NCBI GenBank assembly: GCA_019454915.1
Contig: JACFNM010000071.1
Location: 1-14,945, forward strand
Direction: 5' to 3'
Source: Chitinophagaceae bacterium
GTDB lineage: Bacteria > Bacteroidota > Bacteroidia > Chitinophagales > Chitinophagaceae
DNA length: 14,945 nucleotides
The notes under the pieces are model-generated. The model ran no database searches. It worked only from the letters and a program-made list of their open reading frames with translations, and had not been told where the DNA came from. Below, piece by piece: positions 7,812 through 14,715 of the stretch; position 1 is the first letter of the stretch, and every line of letters starts with the position of its first letter. Made by a program: the position numbers and the translations under genes.

Positions 7812-8566
7812 GATTCAAAATATTTCAATGCTATATCGGTTCCGTCAAACACGGCATAGCTGTTATACCTTATCCAATCGCCCAGGTTAATATATCGGCT
7901 GCCGTTATCAAATCTGAAATCAATCGGCAGATGCCGGTGACCAAAAATAAAATAATTATAATAACGCTCTCTGAGAATCTCTTCGCAATAAAGGATTAGC
8001 CATTCCTTTTCTTTCCCGAGGAAACGGACATCTTCTTCTCCCGTCGCCGCCCTGCTGCGTCTACTCATCCGGTTGGCAATGCCCATTCCTATATACGGCG
8101 GGAGAATTCCAAACAGTCCCTGGCTTATTTTATTGCGAAATATTTTCTTTATGAACTTGTATCCCTTATCTCCCGGCCCCAGTCCGTCACCATGTCCGAT
8201 CAGGAATTTTTTATCGTTAAACAGGAATTCCTTTGGTTCAAAGAAAACCGGGATATTCAACTCTTTCTCAAAGTATCCTCTCATCCACATGTCGTGGTTG
8301 CCTACAAAGAAATAAAGGGGGATGCCACTGTCTGACAGCTCTGCCATTTTCCCGAGAATCCGTACAAAGCCTTTGGGTACCACTTCCCGGTATTCGTACC
8401 AAAAATCAAAGAGATCTCCTAATATAAAAATGGCTGCCGCGTTTTCCCGGATCCCGGAAAGAAACTGAACGATCCTCTTTTCCCGAATCAGACTGGAAGC
8501 ATGATCCGGCGCGCCGAGATGAAAATCGGAAAGAAAGTATACTTTTTTACCGGCAGGTATTTGCAT
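7808..8566 (-). CDS. lpxH: UDP-2,3-diacylglucosamine pyrophosphatase (LpxH-type)
   Basis: The 252-residue calcineurin-like phosphoesterase is probably the fourth step of lipid A synthesis: it cleaves UDP-2,3-diacylglucosamine to lipid X (2,3-diacylglucosamine 1-phosphate) and UMP at the inner face of the cytoplasmic membrane. All metal-site motifs are present: DFHLG (Asp14, His16), GDLFDFW (Asp51), GNHD (Asn90, His91), GHGDG (His125) and GHRH (His210, His212). The stretch between, with its basic and hydrophobic cap helices at about 135-175, matches the LpxH lipid-binding lid. The length fits the LpxH family (about 240-255). It heads a coupled operon with the propeller-like gene and mscS. An intrinsic terminator for ftsH lies just upstream, so it needs its own promoter in a very short space. 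Another metallophosphoesterase role is possible but less likely. Confidence 0.9.
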   Translation of the reverse strand: MQIPAGKKVYFLSDFHLGAPDHASSLIREKRIVQFLSGIRENAAAIFILGDLFDFWYEYREVVPKGFVRILGKMAELSDSGIPLYFFVGNHDMWMRGYFEKELNIPVFFEPKEFLFNDKKFLIGHGDGLGPGDKGYKFIKKIFRNKISQGLFGILPPYIGMGIANRMSRRSRAATGEEDVRFLGKEKEWLILYCEEILRERYYNYFIFGHRHLPIDFRFDNGSRYINLGDWIRYNSYAVFDGTDIALKYFES

Positions 8567-8575
8567 GAATGCAAA
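8560..8575 (-). promoter_or_regulatory. Palindrome covering the lpxH start codon
   Basis: TTTGCAT (8560-8566), two central bases, then ATGCAAA (8569-8575) form a perfect dyad. In the lpxH mRNA this would fold into a six-pair stem with a four-base loop, placing the AUG in the stem. On the minus strand 8578-8572 reads TATTTTG, one base short of the -7 consensus; if it is used, the transcript would be nearly leaderless. Both functions are inference. Confidence 0.35.
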
Positions 8576-8604
8576 ATAAAATGAAATGGTTCAATTTCCT
8601 TTAT

Positions 8605-8644
8605 GAGAAAAAACCAGGCTTCCCGATTTTGGAGAAGCCTGGTT
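8605..8644 (-). terminator. Intrinsic terminator downstream of ftsH
   Basis: A perfect 11-bp inverted repeat (8612-8622 with 8634-8644, arms AACCAGGCTTC/GAAGCCTGGTT) encloses an 11-nt loop in which CC and GG can pair further. Read on the minus strand, the stem is followed at once by a run of six T and then CTC, the classic intrinsic terminator layout. It begins 18 nt after the ftsH stop and should end the rsfS-ftsH transcript before lpxH. Confidence 0.9.
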
Positions 8645-8662
8645 ATCACGATAAATAGTAAA

Positions 8663-10756
8663 TTAGTTCTTGGGTAATACCTCAACAGGCGGTGTTTCCA
8701 CACCTGCGTTACTGCCTTCCGTACCGTTTGTTTCCGCAGAACTTTCCGTATGATGGAGGTCGTGTACCACATCAGCGGGTTTCTTCTCCTCAAAAGGACG
8801 CTTGCCGATTAGCTGTTCCAAATCGCTTTGAAAGAGTACCTCTCGGGTCAGCAACTCTTTGGCGATGATTTCAACCTGCTTCTTCTTTTCCAACAGAAGT
8901 TCTTTGGTTCTGGTGTATTCTGTATCAATCAACTTTCTCACCTCTTCATCAATAATTTTACCGGTTTCTTCACTGAAAGGTTTGGTAAAATAATTTTCCT
9001 GTTGGGGGTCGTAGTAACTGATATTGCCCAGTTTGTCGTTCATGCCATAGACGGTAATCATGGAATAAGCGATTTTGGTAACCTGCTGAAGGTCATTGCT
9101 GGCGCCGGTAGATATCTTGCCAAAAAAGATTTCTTCACTCGCTCTGCCTCCCAGTGTCATAGCAATCTGGTCTTTCAACTGGTCGGTGTTGTAAAGAAAC
9201 TGCTCTTTGGGTGTGTATTGCGCATAACCCAGCGCGGCAGTACCTCTTGGAACGATGGTTACTTTTAGCAAGGGATAGGCGTGTTCGAGATACCATCCGC
9301 AGATAGCGTGACCAGCTTCGTGGTAAGCGATGATCTCTTTTTCATCGGGTGAAATGATCTTATTCTTTTTCTCAAGCCCGCCGATTACGCGGTCAATGGC
9401 ATCCTGAAAGTCATCCATTTCCACTTCCTTTTTGCCTTTCCGGGCAGCTATTAATGCAGCTTCATTGCACACGTTGGCAATATCGGCGCCGGCGAATCCG
9501 GGTGTTTGCTCGGCTAATTTTAGCACGTCTAATTTATCGGACTTCCTGATGGGTTTCAGGTGCACGTTAAATATTTCCTGCCTTCCCTTTACATCGGGCT
9601 TATCAATCGTAATTTGTCTGTCAAAACGACCGGGACGTAAAAGAGCGCTGTCCAGTACATCCGGGCGGTTGGTAGCTGCCAGTATAATTATTCCGCTATC
9701 GGTACCGAATCCATCCATCTCCACCAGTAGTTGGTTGAGCGTGTTCTCTCTTTCGTCATTACTCATCATCATGTTCTTGCCCCTCGCCCTGCCGATCGCA
9801 TCTATTTCATCAATAAAGATGATACAGGGGGCTTTTTCACGGGCTTGTTTAAAGAGGTCTCTCACTCTGCTGGCGCCAACGCCCACAAACATTTCCACAA
9901 AGTCGGAGCCGCTCAAACTAAAGAACGGAACCTGCGCTTCCCCCGCCATCGCTTTGGCAAGGAGGGTTTTACCGGTACCCGGAGATCCCACTAATAAAGC
10001 ACCTTTGGGGATTTTACCGCCCAGGGACGTATATTTTTTGGGATTTTTGAGAAAGTCAACGATTTCCATCACTTCCTGTTTGGCCTCTTCCAAACCGGCA
10101 ACGTCAGCGAAAGTGATGTTCACCCGCGTACCTTTCTCAAACAGGGTTGCTTTGGATTTTCCGATACTGAAAATACCCCCGGGTCCGCCGCCGCCGCCGG
10201 GTCCGCCCACTTTACGCATCATTAGAATGAACAGCAGGGCAAACATCAATAATGGGAATATATAGCTGAGTATGGACCCGAACCACTCCGGGTCGCTCAC
10301 TATTTTAATCGGTACCTCTTTTACGTCCGGATGGTCTTTATAAAATTCCGCCAGCGTGGTGCCGGTATAGGTTTTTGAATCCGGAATCTCAAATTGAAAA
10401 TGAGGACCTTCTGTTTTAGAAATGATGGACCACCGGTCACCCAGCAACTCCTTATAAACCGGTTTACTAAGGCTGTCTTTATTGATATAAACCCTTATTA
10501 AATCCTTGTTTTTTACCAGCTCTAATTTCTGAATATCGTTACTCACCAGCATTTCGTTGCGAAACTGAAGGTCAGAAATGGTCGTTGCTGTAGGGGTTGC
10601 GCCGTTATATAACTGGTAGCCAACGAGTAAAATCGCTACAATGCCATAGATCCAGTAAATGCTGAATTTCGGGCCTCGTCGCTGAGATTTATCGTCGCCG
10701 TTGGTGGGCCGCTTCTTGAATCCCGGAATTTTATCCTGATTATTATTTTGTGCCAT
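8663..10756 (-). CDS. ftsH: ATP-dependent zinc metalloprotease FtsH
   Basis: The 697-residue protein is the membrane-anchored AAA+ protease that forms a hexamer and extracts and degrades misfolded membrane proteins and short-lived regulators. Domains in order: TM1 (about 32-50), a periplasmic domain (51-158), TM2 (160-180), a glycine-rich linker GGPGGGGGPGG (184-194), the AAA module with Walker A GSPGTGKT (257-264), pore loop around FVGVG (290-294), Walker B IIFIDE (312-317) and second region of homology ATNRPDVLDSALLRPGRFDR (361-380). The M41 protease follows with zinc motif HEAGH (479-483) and third ligand Asp555. The C-terminal tail past residue 655 is acidic and low-complexity. The glycine-rich linker and tail make it longer than E. 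coli FtsH (644). A purine-rich GAGAAGAAG precedes the ATG. It follows rsfS by 90 nt, probably in one transcript. Confidence 0.98.
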   Translation of the reverse strand: MAQNNNQDKIPGFKKRPTNGDDKSQRRGPKFSIYWIYGIVAILLVGYQLYNGATPTATTISDLQFRNEMLVSNDIQKLELVKNKDLIRVYINKDSLSKPVYKELLGDRWSIISKTEGPHFQFEIPDSKTYTGTTLAEFYKDHPDVKEVPIKIVSDPEWFGSILSYIFPLLMFALLFILMMRKVGGPGGGGGPGGIFSIGKSKATLFEKGTRVNITFADVAGLEEAKQEVMEIVDFLKNPKKYTSLGGKIPKGALLVGSPGTGKTLLAKAMAGEAQVPFFSLSGSDFVEMFVGVGASRVRDLFKQAREKAPCIIFIDEIDAIGRARGKNMMMSNDERENTLNQLLVEMDGFGTDSGIIILAATNRPDVLDSALLRPGRFDRQITIDKPDVKGRQEIFNVHLKPIRKSDKLDVLKLAEQTPGFAGADIANVCNEAALIAARKGKKEVEMDDFQDAIDRVIGGLEKKNKIISPDEKEIIAYHEAGHAICGWYLEHAYPLLKVTIVPRGTAALGYAQYTPKEQFLYNTDQLKDQIAMTLGGRASEEIFFGKISTGASNDLQQVTKIAYSMITVYGMNDKLGNISYYDPQQENYFTKPFSEETGKIIDEEVRKLIDTEYTRTKELLLEKKKQVEIIAKELLTREVLFQSDLEQLIGKRPFEEKKPADVVHDLHHTESSAETNGTEGSNAGVETPPVEVLPKN

Positions 10757-10794
10757 AGAGCTTCTTCTCTTGTAAGTTTAAATTAAAACTAATT

Positions 10795-10808
10795 ACCGGT
10801 TTGCCGGT
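10795..10808 (-). other. Small GC-rich hairpin in the rsfS-ftsH gap
   Basis: ACCGG (10795-10799), a TTTG loop, and CCGGT (10804-10808) form a compact hairpin in the 90-nt space between the rsfS stop and ftsH start. On the minus strand it is followed by AATTAGTTTTAATTT, too interrupted for a strong terminator. It could be a weak attenuator or processing site that sets different levels of the two genes. Confidence 0.3.
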
Positions 10809-10846
10809 CAAATAAATTTTGTGAATTGGATGGTTTATATAGCTTT

Positions 10847-11245
10847 TTATTGATGTTCAAGGTACCCGGCATCGTTCCACATTTCCTCCAGCCGGTAAAA
10901 TCTTCTGGTCTCCGGTTGAAATATGTGCACCACTACGTTTACGTAATCAATCAATACCCACTGAAGGGCCTGAAATCCTTCATGATGAAAGGGTAACTCG
11001 CCCGTTTGCTCTTTTATTTCCCGTTCAATTTCATCGGCTATCGCTTTGACCTGAATATGGCTGGTCGCTTCGCAGACGATAAAAAAATCTGCAACTGCTT
11101 CCGGTATTTTGCGAAGATCCAATGAAACGATATGTTCTCCCTTCTTCCGACGGATGGCACTGATGATAGTTTTGAATAGCTTGCTGTTCCTCGTCAACCT
11201 GACTGCACGTTTGGGTCGTGCAGTTAACACCTGTAATGCTGCCAA
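10847..11245 (-). CDS. rsfS: Ribosomal silencing factor RsfS
   Basis: RsfS (Iojap/DUF143) binds ribosomal protein uL14 and blocks joining of the subunits, lowering translation when nutrients are scarce. The 132-residue protein has the family core: LDLRKIPEAVADFFIVCEATSHIQVKAIAD (42-71), then EGFQALQWVLIDYVNVVVHIF (89-109) and RRFYRLEEMWNDA (114-126). The usual DYGDVVVH is DYVNVVVH here. The start is uncertain. No ATG occurs in frame before residue 122; the earliest candidate is TTG at 11245 (an in-frame TGA lies three codons upstream), and GTG at residue 6 (11230) is the alternative. About 20 residues precede the conserved domain. It is divergent from birA and leads into ftsH. Confidence 0.93.
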   Translation of the reverse strand: MAALQVLTARPKRAVRLTRNSKLFKTIISAIRRKKGEHIVSLDLRKIPEAVADFFIVCEATSHIQVKAIADEIEREIKEQTGELPFHHEGFQALQWVLIDYVNVVVHIFQPETRRFYRLEEMWNDAGYLEHQ

Positions 11246-11351
11246 TAGATATCAGTTTTAGATTTACCCTTTTTTGGGAATTGATTTAGTTATTATTTAA
11301 TTAAGAAATTCAATATAACAGCTTATATGTATTGCGATTATATAACTTGCT

Positions 11352-11359
11352 CAAAAATA
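11352..11359 (-). promoter_or_regulatory. Possible -7 element for rsfS-ftsH (TATTTTTG)
   Basis: On the minus strand this reads TATTTTTG, an exact match to the Bacteroidota -7 consensus TAnnTTTG, about 107 nt before the rsfS start. The nearest upstream TTG (11387-11385) lies 25 nt away, wider than usual, so the -33 part is unsupported. It is the only exact match on that strand in the 136-nt rsfS/birA gap. Confidence 0.35.
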
Positions 11360-11381
11360 GTAATTAATTCGGTATTCTCTT

Positions 11382-12137
11382 ATGCAATCCTTTTGCCGTT
11401 CTTTTACCCAGTTACCTACGATAGACAGTACCAACAACTATGCCATGCGGTTGATTCATGCCCGTTTGGCAAAGCATGGAGATGCCTTCTTTGCTCTTGA
11501 ACAAACTGAGGGGAAAGGGCAGCGGGGAAGAGTATGGGAGAGCAAAAAAGGTGAAAGCATTCTCATGAGTATCGTTTTGACGCCTTCTTTTCTGGCTCCA
11601 ATGCAATCCTTTTTGTTAAGTGCGGCTATTGCACTGGGTACGTATGACTTTTTTAGAAAATATGGTGGAGATGGAACAAGGATAAAATGGCCGAATGATA
11701 TTTATTATAATGACAGAAAGGCAGGCGGGATATTGATTGAGAATCGCATTCAGGCTAAGAAATGGCAATTTGCCGTGGCAGGACTGGGTGTTAATATTAA
11801 TCAGCCTGACTTTTCCGGTTATGGTAACCGTCCCGTATCGCTCAGACAGATTACCGGAATTGAGTATGACGTTATCGGACTGGCGAAAGAGCTATGTATG
11901 TTCTTAGAAGAACGATATTCTATTTTAGAAGGAGGCGGAGAAACTTTAATTTTACGAAGTTACAACGACGCGCTATACAAGCGGAACGAAGGGGTACGTT
12001 TAAAAAGAGCAGATACCATACTGAATGCTGTAGTGAAAGGAGTGGACGACGACGGACAATTGATAATAGAAACCGCCGGCGGCCATGAAGAAAAATGTGC
12101 CTGGGGTACCGTTGAATGGCTTCTTCCGGACGTGTAA
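11382..12137 (+). CDS. birA: Biotin--[acetyl-CoA-carboxylase] ligase, no DNA-binding domain
   Basis: The 251-residue enzyme makes biotinyl-AMP from biotin and ATP and transfers biotin to the lysine of carboxyl-carrier proteins, chiefly of acetyl-CoA carboxylase. Catalytic motifs are complete: DSTN (15-18), the adenylate-binding loop GKGQRGR (44-50; E. coli GRGRRGR) followed by W52, KWPND (102-106), the likely catalytic Lys113 in RKAGGILIE, and GVNIN (136-140). A C-terminal SH3-like domain follows from about 200. There is no N-terminal helix-turn-helix, so this is a group I ligase that cannot repress biotin genes in the manner of E. coli BirA. It starts at the first ATG in a stretch with no Shine-Dalgarno. 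The LON-domain gene follows 45 nt later. Confidence 0.95.
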   Translation: MQSFCRSFTQLPTIDSTNNYAMRLIHARLAKHGDAFFALEQTEGKGQRGRVWESKKGESILMSIVLTPSFLAPMQSFLLSAAIALGTYDFFRKYGGDGTRIKWPNDIYYNDRKAGGILIENRIQAKKWQFAVAGLGVNINQPDFSGYGNRPVSLRQITGIEYDVIGLAKELCMFLEERYSILEGGGETLILRSYNDALYKRNEGVRLKRADTILNAVVKGVDDDGQLIIETAGGHEEKCAWGTVEWLLPDV

Positions 12138-12182
12138 CGAAGAAAGGACTGTTGTTGAATTTGTTTTAATGAATATAAGTGC

Positions 12183-12818
12183 ATGACGAATTTCATCCAT
12201 ATTTTTCCACTGACGATCGTAGTATTTCCCGGTGAGGATGTGAATCTGCACATCTTTGAGCCAAGGTATAAGCAGTTGATTAAAGAGTGTTTTAGTGACG
12301 CAAAGCCTTTTGGTATTCCGCCGGTCATTAAAGAGCGGATGGGTGAAATTGGTACCAAAGTAAAGGTGCAGGAAATAGTGAAAGTATATGATACCGGAGA
12401 AATGGATATCCGCGTCAGGGGTTTGACTGCTTTTCGGATTTTAGAAGTTATCAAACGAATACCTGAAAAATTATACAGTGGCGCTATTGTAAATTATCCC
12501 GAAGCTGATGATGGAGGTAGTCTTAAGTTGATGAAGGACGTGCTGACGAGTCTGCGGGAAATGCATAGCCTGTTAAAGATTAACAAACGATTCAAACAGG
12601 AAGATCACCATTTGACCTCTTTTGATATTGCTCATCACGCCGGATTGTCTTTAGAGCAGGAACTTGAACTCCTGGGGCTAACCCGGGAATTGCATCGCCA
12701 GGAATACTTGAAAAGACATCTCAGATCCCTGATCTCTACAATAAAAGAAACGGAAGCATTGAAGGAACGAGTCAAACTAAACGGTCACTTTAAGCAACCG
12801 GGATCATTAGATTTATAG
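12183..12818 (+). CDS. Stand-alone LON N-terminal (substrate-binding) domain protein
   Basis: The 211-residue protein corresponds only to the N-terminal domain of Lon protease (LON/PUA-like plus helical part). It has no AAA+ Walker motifs and no Ser-Lys protease domain. Near the start it carries the family signature FPLTIVVFPGE (8-18), LHIFEPRYKQLIKEC (22-36) and KVQEIVKVYDTGEMDIRVRG (61-80). From about 115 it is helical with heptad-like stretches (LKLMKDVLTSLREMHSLLKI, then QELELLGLTRELHRQEYLKRHL), as in the helical part of the Lon N-domain. Such proteins are common in bacteria; their role is unsettled, with proposals including adaptors or protein-binding modules. It follows birA on the same strand and its stop is 2 nt from the rho stop on the other strand. 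Confidence 0.9.
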   Translation: MTNFIHIFPLTIVVFPGEDVNLHIFEPRYKQLIKECFSDAKPFGIPPVIKERMGEIGTKVKVQEIVKVYDTGEMDIRVRGLTAFRILEVIKRIPEKLYSGAIVNYPEADDGGSLKLMKDVLTSLREMHSLLKINKRFKQEDHHLTSFDIAHHAGLSLEQELELLGLTRELHRQEYLKRHLRSLISTIKETEALKERVKLNGHFKQPGSLDL

Positions 12819-12820
12819 TA

Positions 12821-14482
12821 TCAGCTATTCATACTGGCGAGGAACTCCCAATTGTCCTTAGTTCCCCTCATTCTTTTCAGAAGTTCGTTCATCGCTTCCT
12901 CGGCGTTCATATCCGCGAGGTAGTTGCGTAGTAAATGCATCCTTTTTAATACGTCTTTATCCAGCAACAGGTCTTCGCGTCGTGTGGATGAAGCTACCAG
13001 GTCAATTGCCGGGAATATGCGTTTATTGGCAAGACGCCTGTCTAACTGAAGCTCCATATTACCGGTACCCTTGAATTCTTCGAAGATTACTTCGTCCATT
13101 TTGGAACCGGTGTCTATCAACGCGGTAGCGAGAATTGTCAGAGAACCGCCATTTTCAATCTTTCTGGCAGCGCCGAAAAACTGTTTGGGTTTTTGCATGG
13201 CGTTGGCTTCAACACCGCCCGACAGTACTTTTCCTGAGGCAGGAGCTACGGTGTTGTGCGCCCTGGCAAGCCTGGTAATGGAATCGAGTAAAATAACCAC
13301 ATCATGCCCGCATTCCACCAGGCGTTTGGCTTTTTGGAGTGCGATAGTGGACACCTTCACGTGCTTTTCGGCGGGCTCGTCAAAGGTAGAAGCGATAACT
13401 TCTGCGCGTACGCTTCGCTCCATATCGGTTACCTCTTCGGGCCTTTCATCCACCAGCACAATCATCATATAACATTCCGGGTGATTTTCTGCTATAGCGT
13501 TTGCGATATCTTTTAACAAAACGGTCTTACCCGTTTTAGGCTGAGCAACAATCAATCCGCGTTGCCCTTTTCCTATAGGGGTAAAGAGGTCAATCATCCG
13601 GGTGCTGAGACCGGAGGGTTGTGTATAAAGGTTTAATTTTTCAAAAGGGAATAGCGGAGTCAGGTAATCAAACGGTACGCGATCCCTCACTTCTTCGGGT
13701 GACTTCGCATTGATAGTCTCCACTTTCAATAAAGCAAAATATTTCTCACCCTCTTTTGGCGGCCGGACGGAACCGCATACCGTATCTCCCGTTTTTAATC
13801 CGAATAATTTTATTTGAGAAGGAGAAACGTAAACGTCATCCGGTGAGGAGAGATAATTGTAGTCGCTGCTTCTCAGAAAGCCGTAGCCATCGGGCATCAT
13901 TTCCAGTACCCCTTCGCTCAATATCACCCCGTCAAATTCGATGTTGAAATTTTGCTCGCGACGGCCGTGATGGTGTTTGCGTTCAGAGGGTGTTTCTTCT
14001 GCCGGAGCAACTTCAGTCTTTGCCACTTCTTCTGATTCCTCCTCCGCTTCGTCTGTTACGGGTCCTCCAATAGGTTCCGCCACAGGAATAATTTCCACGG
14101 GTTCTTCGTTTTCAGCTATGGATTCCTCCTCCGCTTCGTCCGCCGTGGCTTTGGATTTCTTCACTATTTTTTTCTCGCCTTTTTTAGGAGCTTCCGTTGT
14201 CGCCGGCTTTCGCTTTCGCGCGGGTGGAGTGACTTTCACGGGTTCTTCTTCTACTACGGCTTCTTCTGTAGTATTGGCTGTGGTAGTCTTTACGATGCGT
14301 TTGCGCTTACCTTTTTCTTCAGTTCCTTTGGCCGTAGCGCTGTTTTCGATAGCCTGTTTGTCTAAAATTTTGTAAATAAGTTCTTGCTTATCCAGTTTTT
14401 TAGCGTTAGCAATACCTAATTGCTCGGCAATGTCGAGTAGCTCTGGAACGAGCATGTCATTCAGCTGCAGAATGTCGTACAT
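12821..14482 (-). CDS. rho: Transcription termination factor Rho with long disordered insertion
   Basis: Rho is a hexameric RNA-dependent ATPase/translocase that ends transcription at unstructured, C-rich RNA. Here it has 553 residues against 419 in E. coli. Order: N-terminal helical Rho_N/SAP-like domain (1-45); low-complexity Lys/Glu/Thr/Pro-rich insertion (about 48-178), including the repeated DEAEEES (115-121 and 144-150); cold-shock-like primary RNA-binding domain (about 185-255, with [12 protein letters not shown]); and the ATPase core with Walker A QPKTGKT (314-320), catalytic [11 protein letters not shown] (344-354), Walker [14 protein letters not shown] (396-408), the Q-loop/secondary RNA site around [15 protein letters not shown] (414-428) and [23 protein letters not shown] (481-503). 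The extra length lies in the insertion, as in other Bacteroidota Rho proteins. The first ATG fits the family N-terminus. It is divergent from asnS. Confidence 0.98.
   Translation of the reverse strand: MYDILQLNDMLVPELLDIAEQLGIANAKKLDKQELIYKILDKQAIENSATAKGTEEKGKRKRIVKTTTANTTEEAVVEEEPVKVTPPARKRKPATTEAPKKGEKKIVKKSKATADEAEEESIAENEEPVEIIPVAEPIGGPVTDEAEEESEEVAKTEVAPAEETPSERKHHHGRREQNFNIEFDGVILSEGVLEMMPDGYGFLRSSDYNYLSSPDDVYVSPSQIKLFGLKTGDTVCGSVRPPKEGEKYFALLKVETINAKSPEEVRDRVPFDYLTPLFPFEKLNLYTQPSGLSTRMIDLFTPIGKGQRGLIVAQPKTGKTVLLKDIANAIAENHPECYMMIVLVDERPEEVTDMERSVRAEVIASTFDEPAEKHVKVSTIALQKAKRLVECGHDVVILLDSITRLARAHNTVAPASGKVLSGGVEANAMQKPKQFFGAARKIENGGSLTILATALIDTGSKMDEVIFEEFKGTGNMELQLDRRLANKRIFPAIDLVASSTRREDLLLDKDVLKRMHLLRNYLADMNAEEAMNELLKRMRGTKDNWEFLASMNS
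14034..14140. repeat. rho: 20-nt direct repeat inside the rho insertion
   Basis: An identical 20-nt sequence occurs at 14034-14053 and 14121-14140, 87 nt (29 codons) apart, and encodes the core of the repeated DEAEEES motif. The spacing keeps the reading frame. It suggests the disordered segment grew by internal duplication and could still shrink or expand by recombination or slippage. Confidence 0.8.
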
Positions 14483-14584
14483 AAAAATACTTAACGGTTT
14501 TACCTCTCATCAAAAACACCTGATAGTTGAAAGAGAAATGTTGAATTGAATTTTTGGTTGAATGAAACTGGTACGGAATGAGCA

Positions 14585-14626
14585 AAACTGATAGAATTCC
14601 GGAGTCTGAGAATAAATGATCAGTTT
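14585..14626. repeat. 8-bp inverted repeat upstream of asnS and rho
   Basis: AAACTGAT at 14585-14592 is the exact reverse complement of ATCAGTTT at 14619-14626, with 26 nt between. The intervening segment holds the first TTCCGGA copy. It could be a spaced operator or a leader hairpin in a rho transcript. Confidence 0.4.
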
Positions 14627-14663
14627 AATTCCGCGGCAATAATACATTAAATTTCCGGAATCT
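14597..14663. repeat. TTCCGGArTCT direct repeat pair
   Basis: TTCCGGAGTCT (14597-14607) and TTCCGGAATCT (14653-14663) agree at 10 of 11 positions and start 56 nt apart. Each contains the palindrome TCCGGA. The second copy runs into the A/T palindrome in front of the asnS -7 element, a sensible place for a regulator site. Confidence 0.4.
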
Positions 14664-14677
14664 AAAAAATTTTTTAG
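14662..14677. repeat. Perfect 16-bp A/T palindrome upstream of the asnS -7 element
   Basis: CTAAAAAA followed by TTTTTTAG is a perfect palindrome covering the spacer and -33 zone of the asnS promoter. Six-base A and T tracts like this bend DNA and may replace a missing -33 element or bind a protein. Confidence 0.55.
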
Positions 14678-14682
14678 TCCCT

Positions 14683-14690
14683 TATCTTTG
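14683..14690 (+). promoter_or_regulatory. asnS: -7 element of the asnS promoter (TATCTTTG)
   Basis: TATCTTTG matches the Bacteroidota -7 consensus TAnnTTTG exactly and lies 53 nt before the asnS ATG on the same strand, a normal distance. No clear TTG stands 19 or so bases upstream; an A/T palindrome occupies that region instead. Confidence 0.6.
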
Positions 14691-14715
14691 TGCCCTTTCG
14701 CCTCATTATCAACGG

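Noticed and set aside
8828..9268. A 146-codon open frame on the plus strand inside ftsH
   Set aside because: It is antisense to the FtsH protease domain, with no start signal or recognisable domain.
10184..10204. GCC/CCG triplet run resembling a simple-sequence repeat
   Set aside because: It encodes the glycine-rich linker of FtsH just after TM2, a normal feature of Bacteroidota FtsH.
9432..10265. A 277-codon open frame on the plus strand inside ftsH
   Set aside because: It is fully antisense to the well-supported ftsH AAA domain, has serine/proline-rich translation typical of a shadow frame, and shows no family motif.
11960..12454. A 164-codon open frame on the minus strand across the birA/LON junction
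   Set aside because: It is antisense to two recognised genes, and its translation is low-complexity Ser/Thr-rich without motifs.
13977..14375. A 132-codon Ser-rich open frame on the plus strand inside rho
   Set aside because: It mirrors the repetitive Glu/Lys codons of the Rho insertion; open frames opposite such codons are expected by composition.
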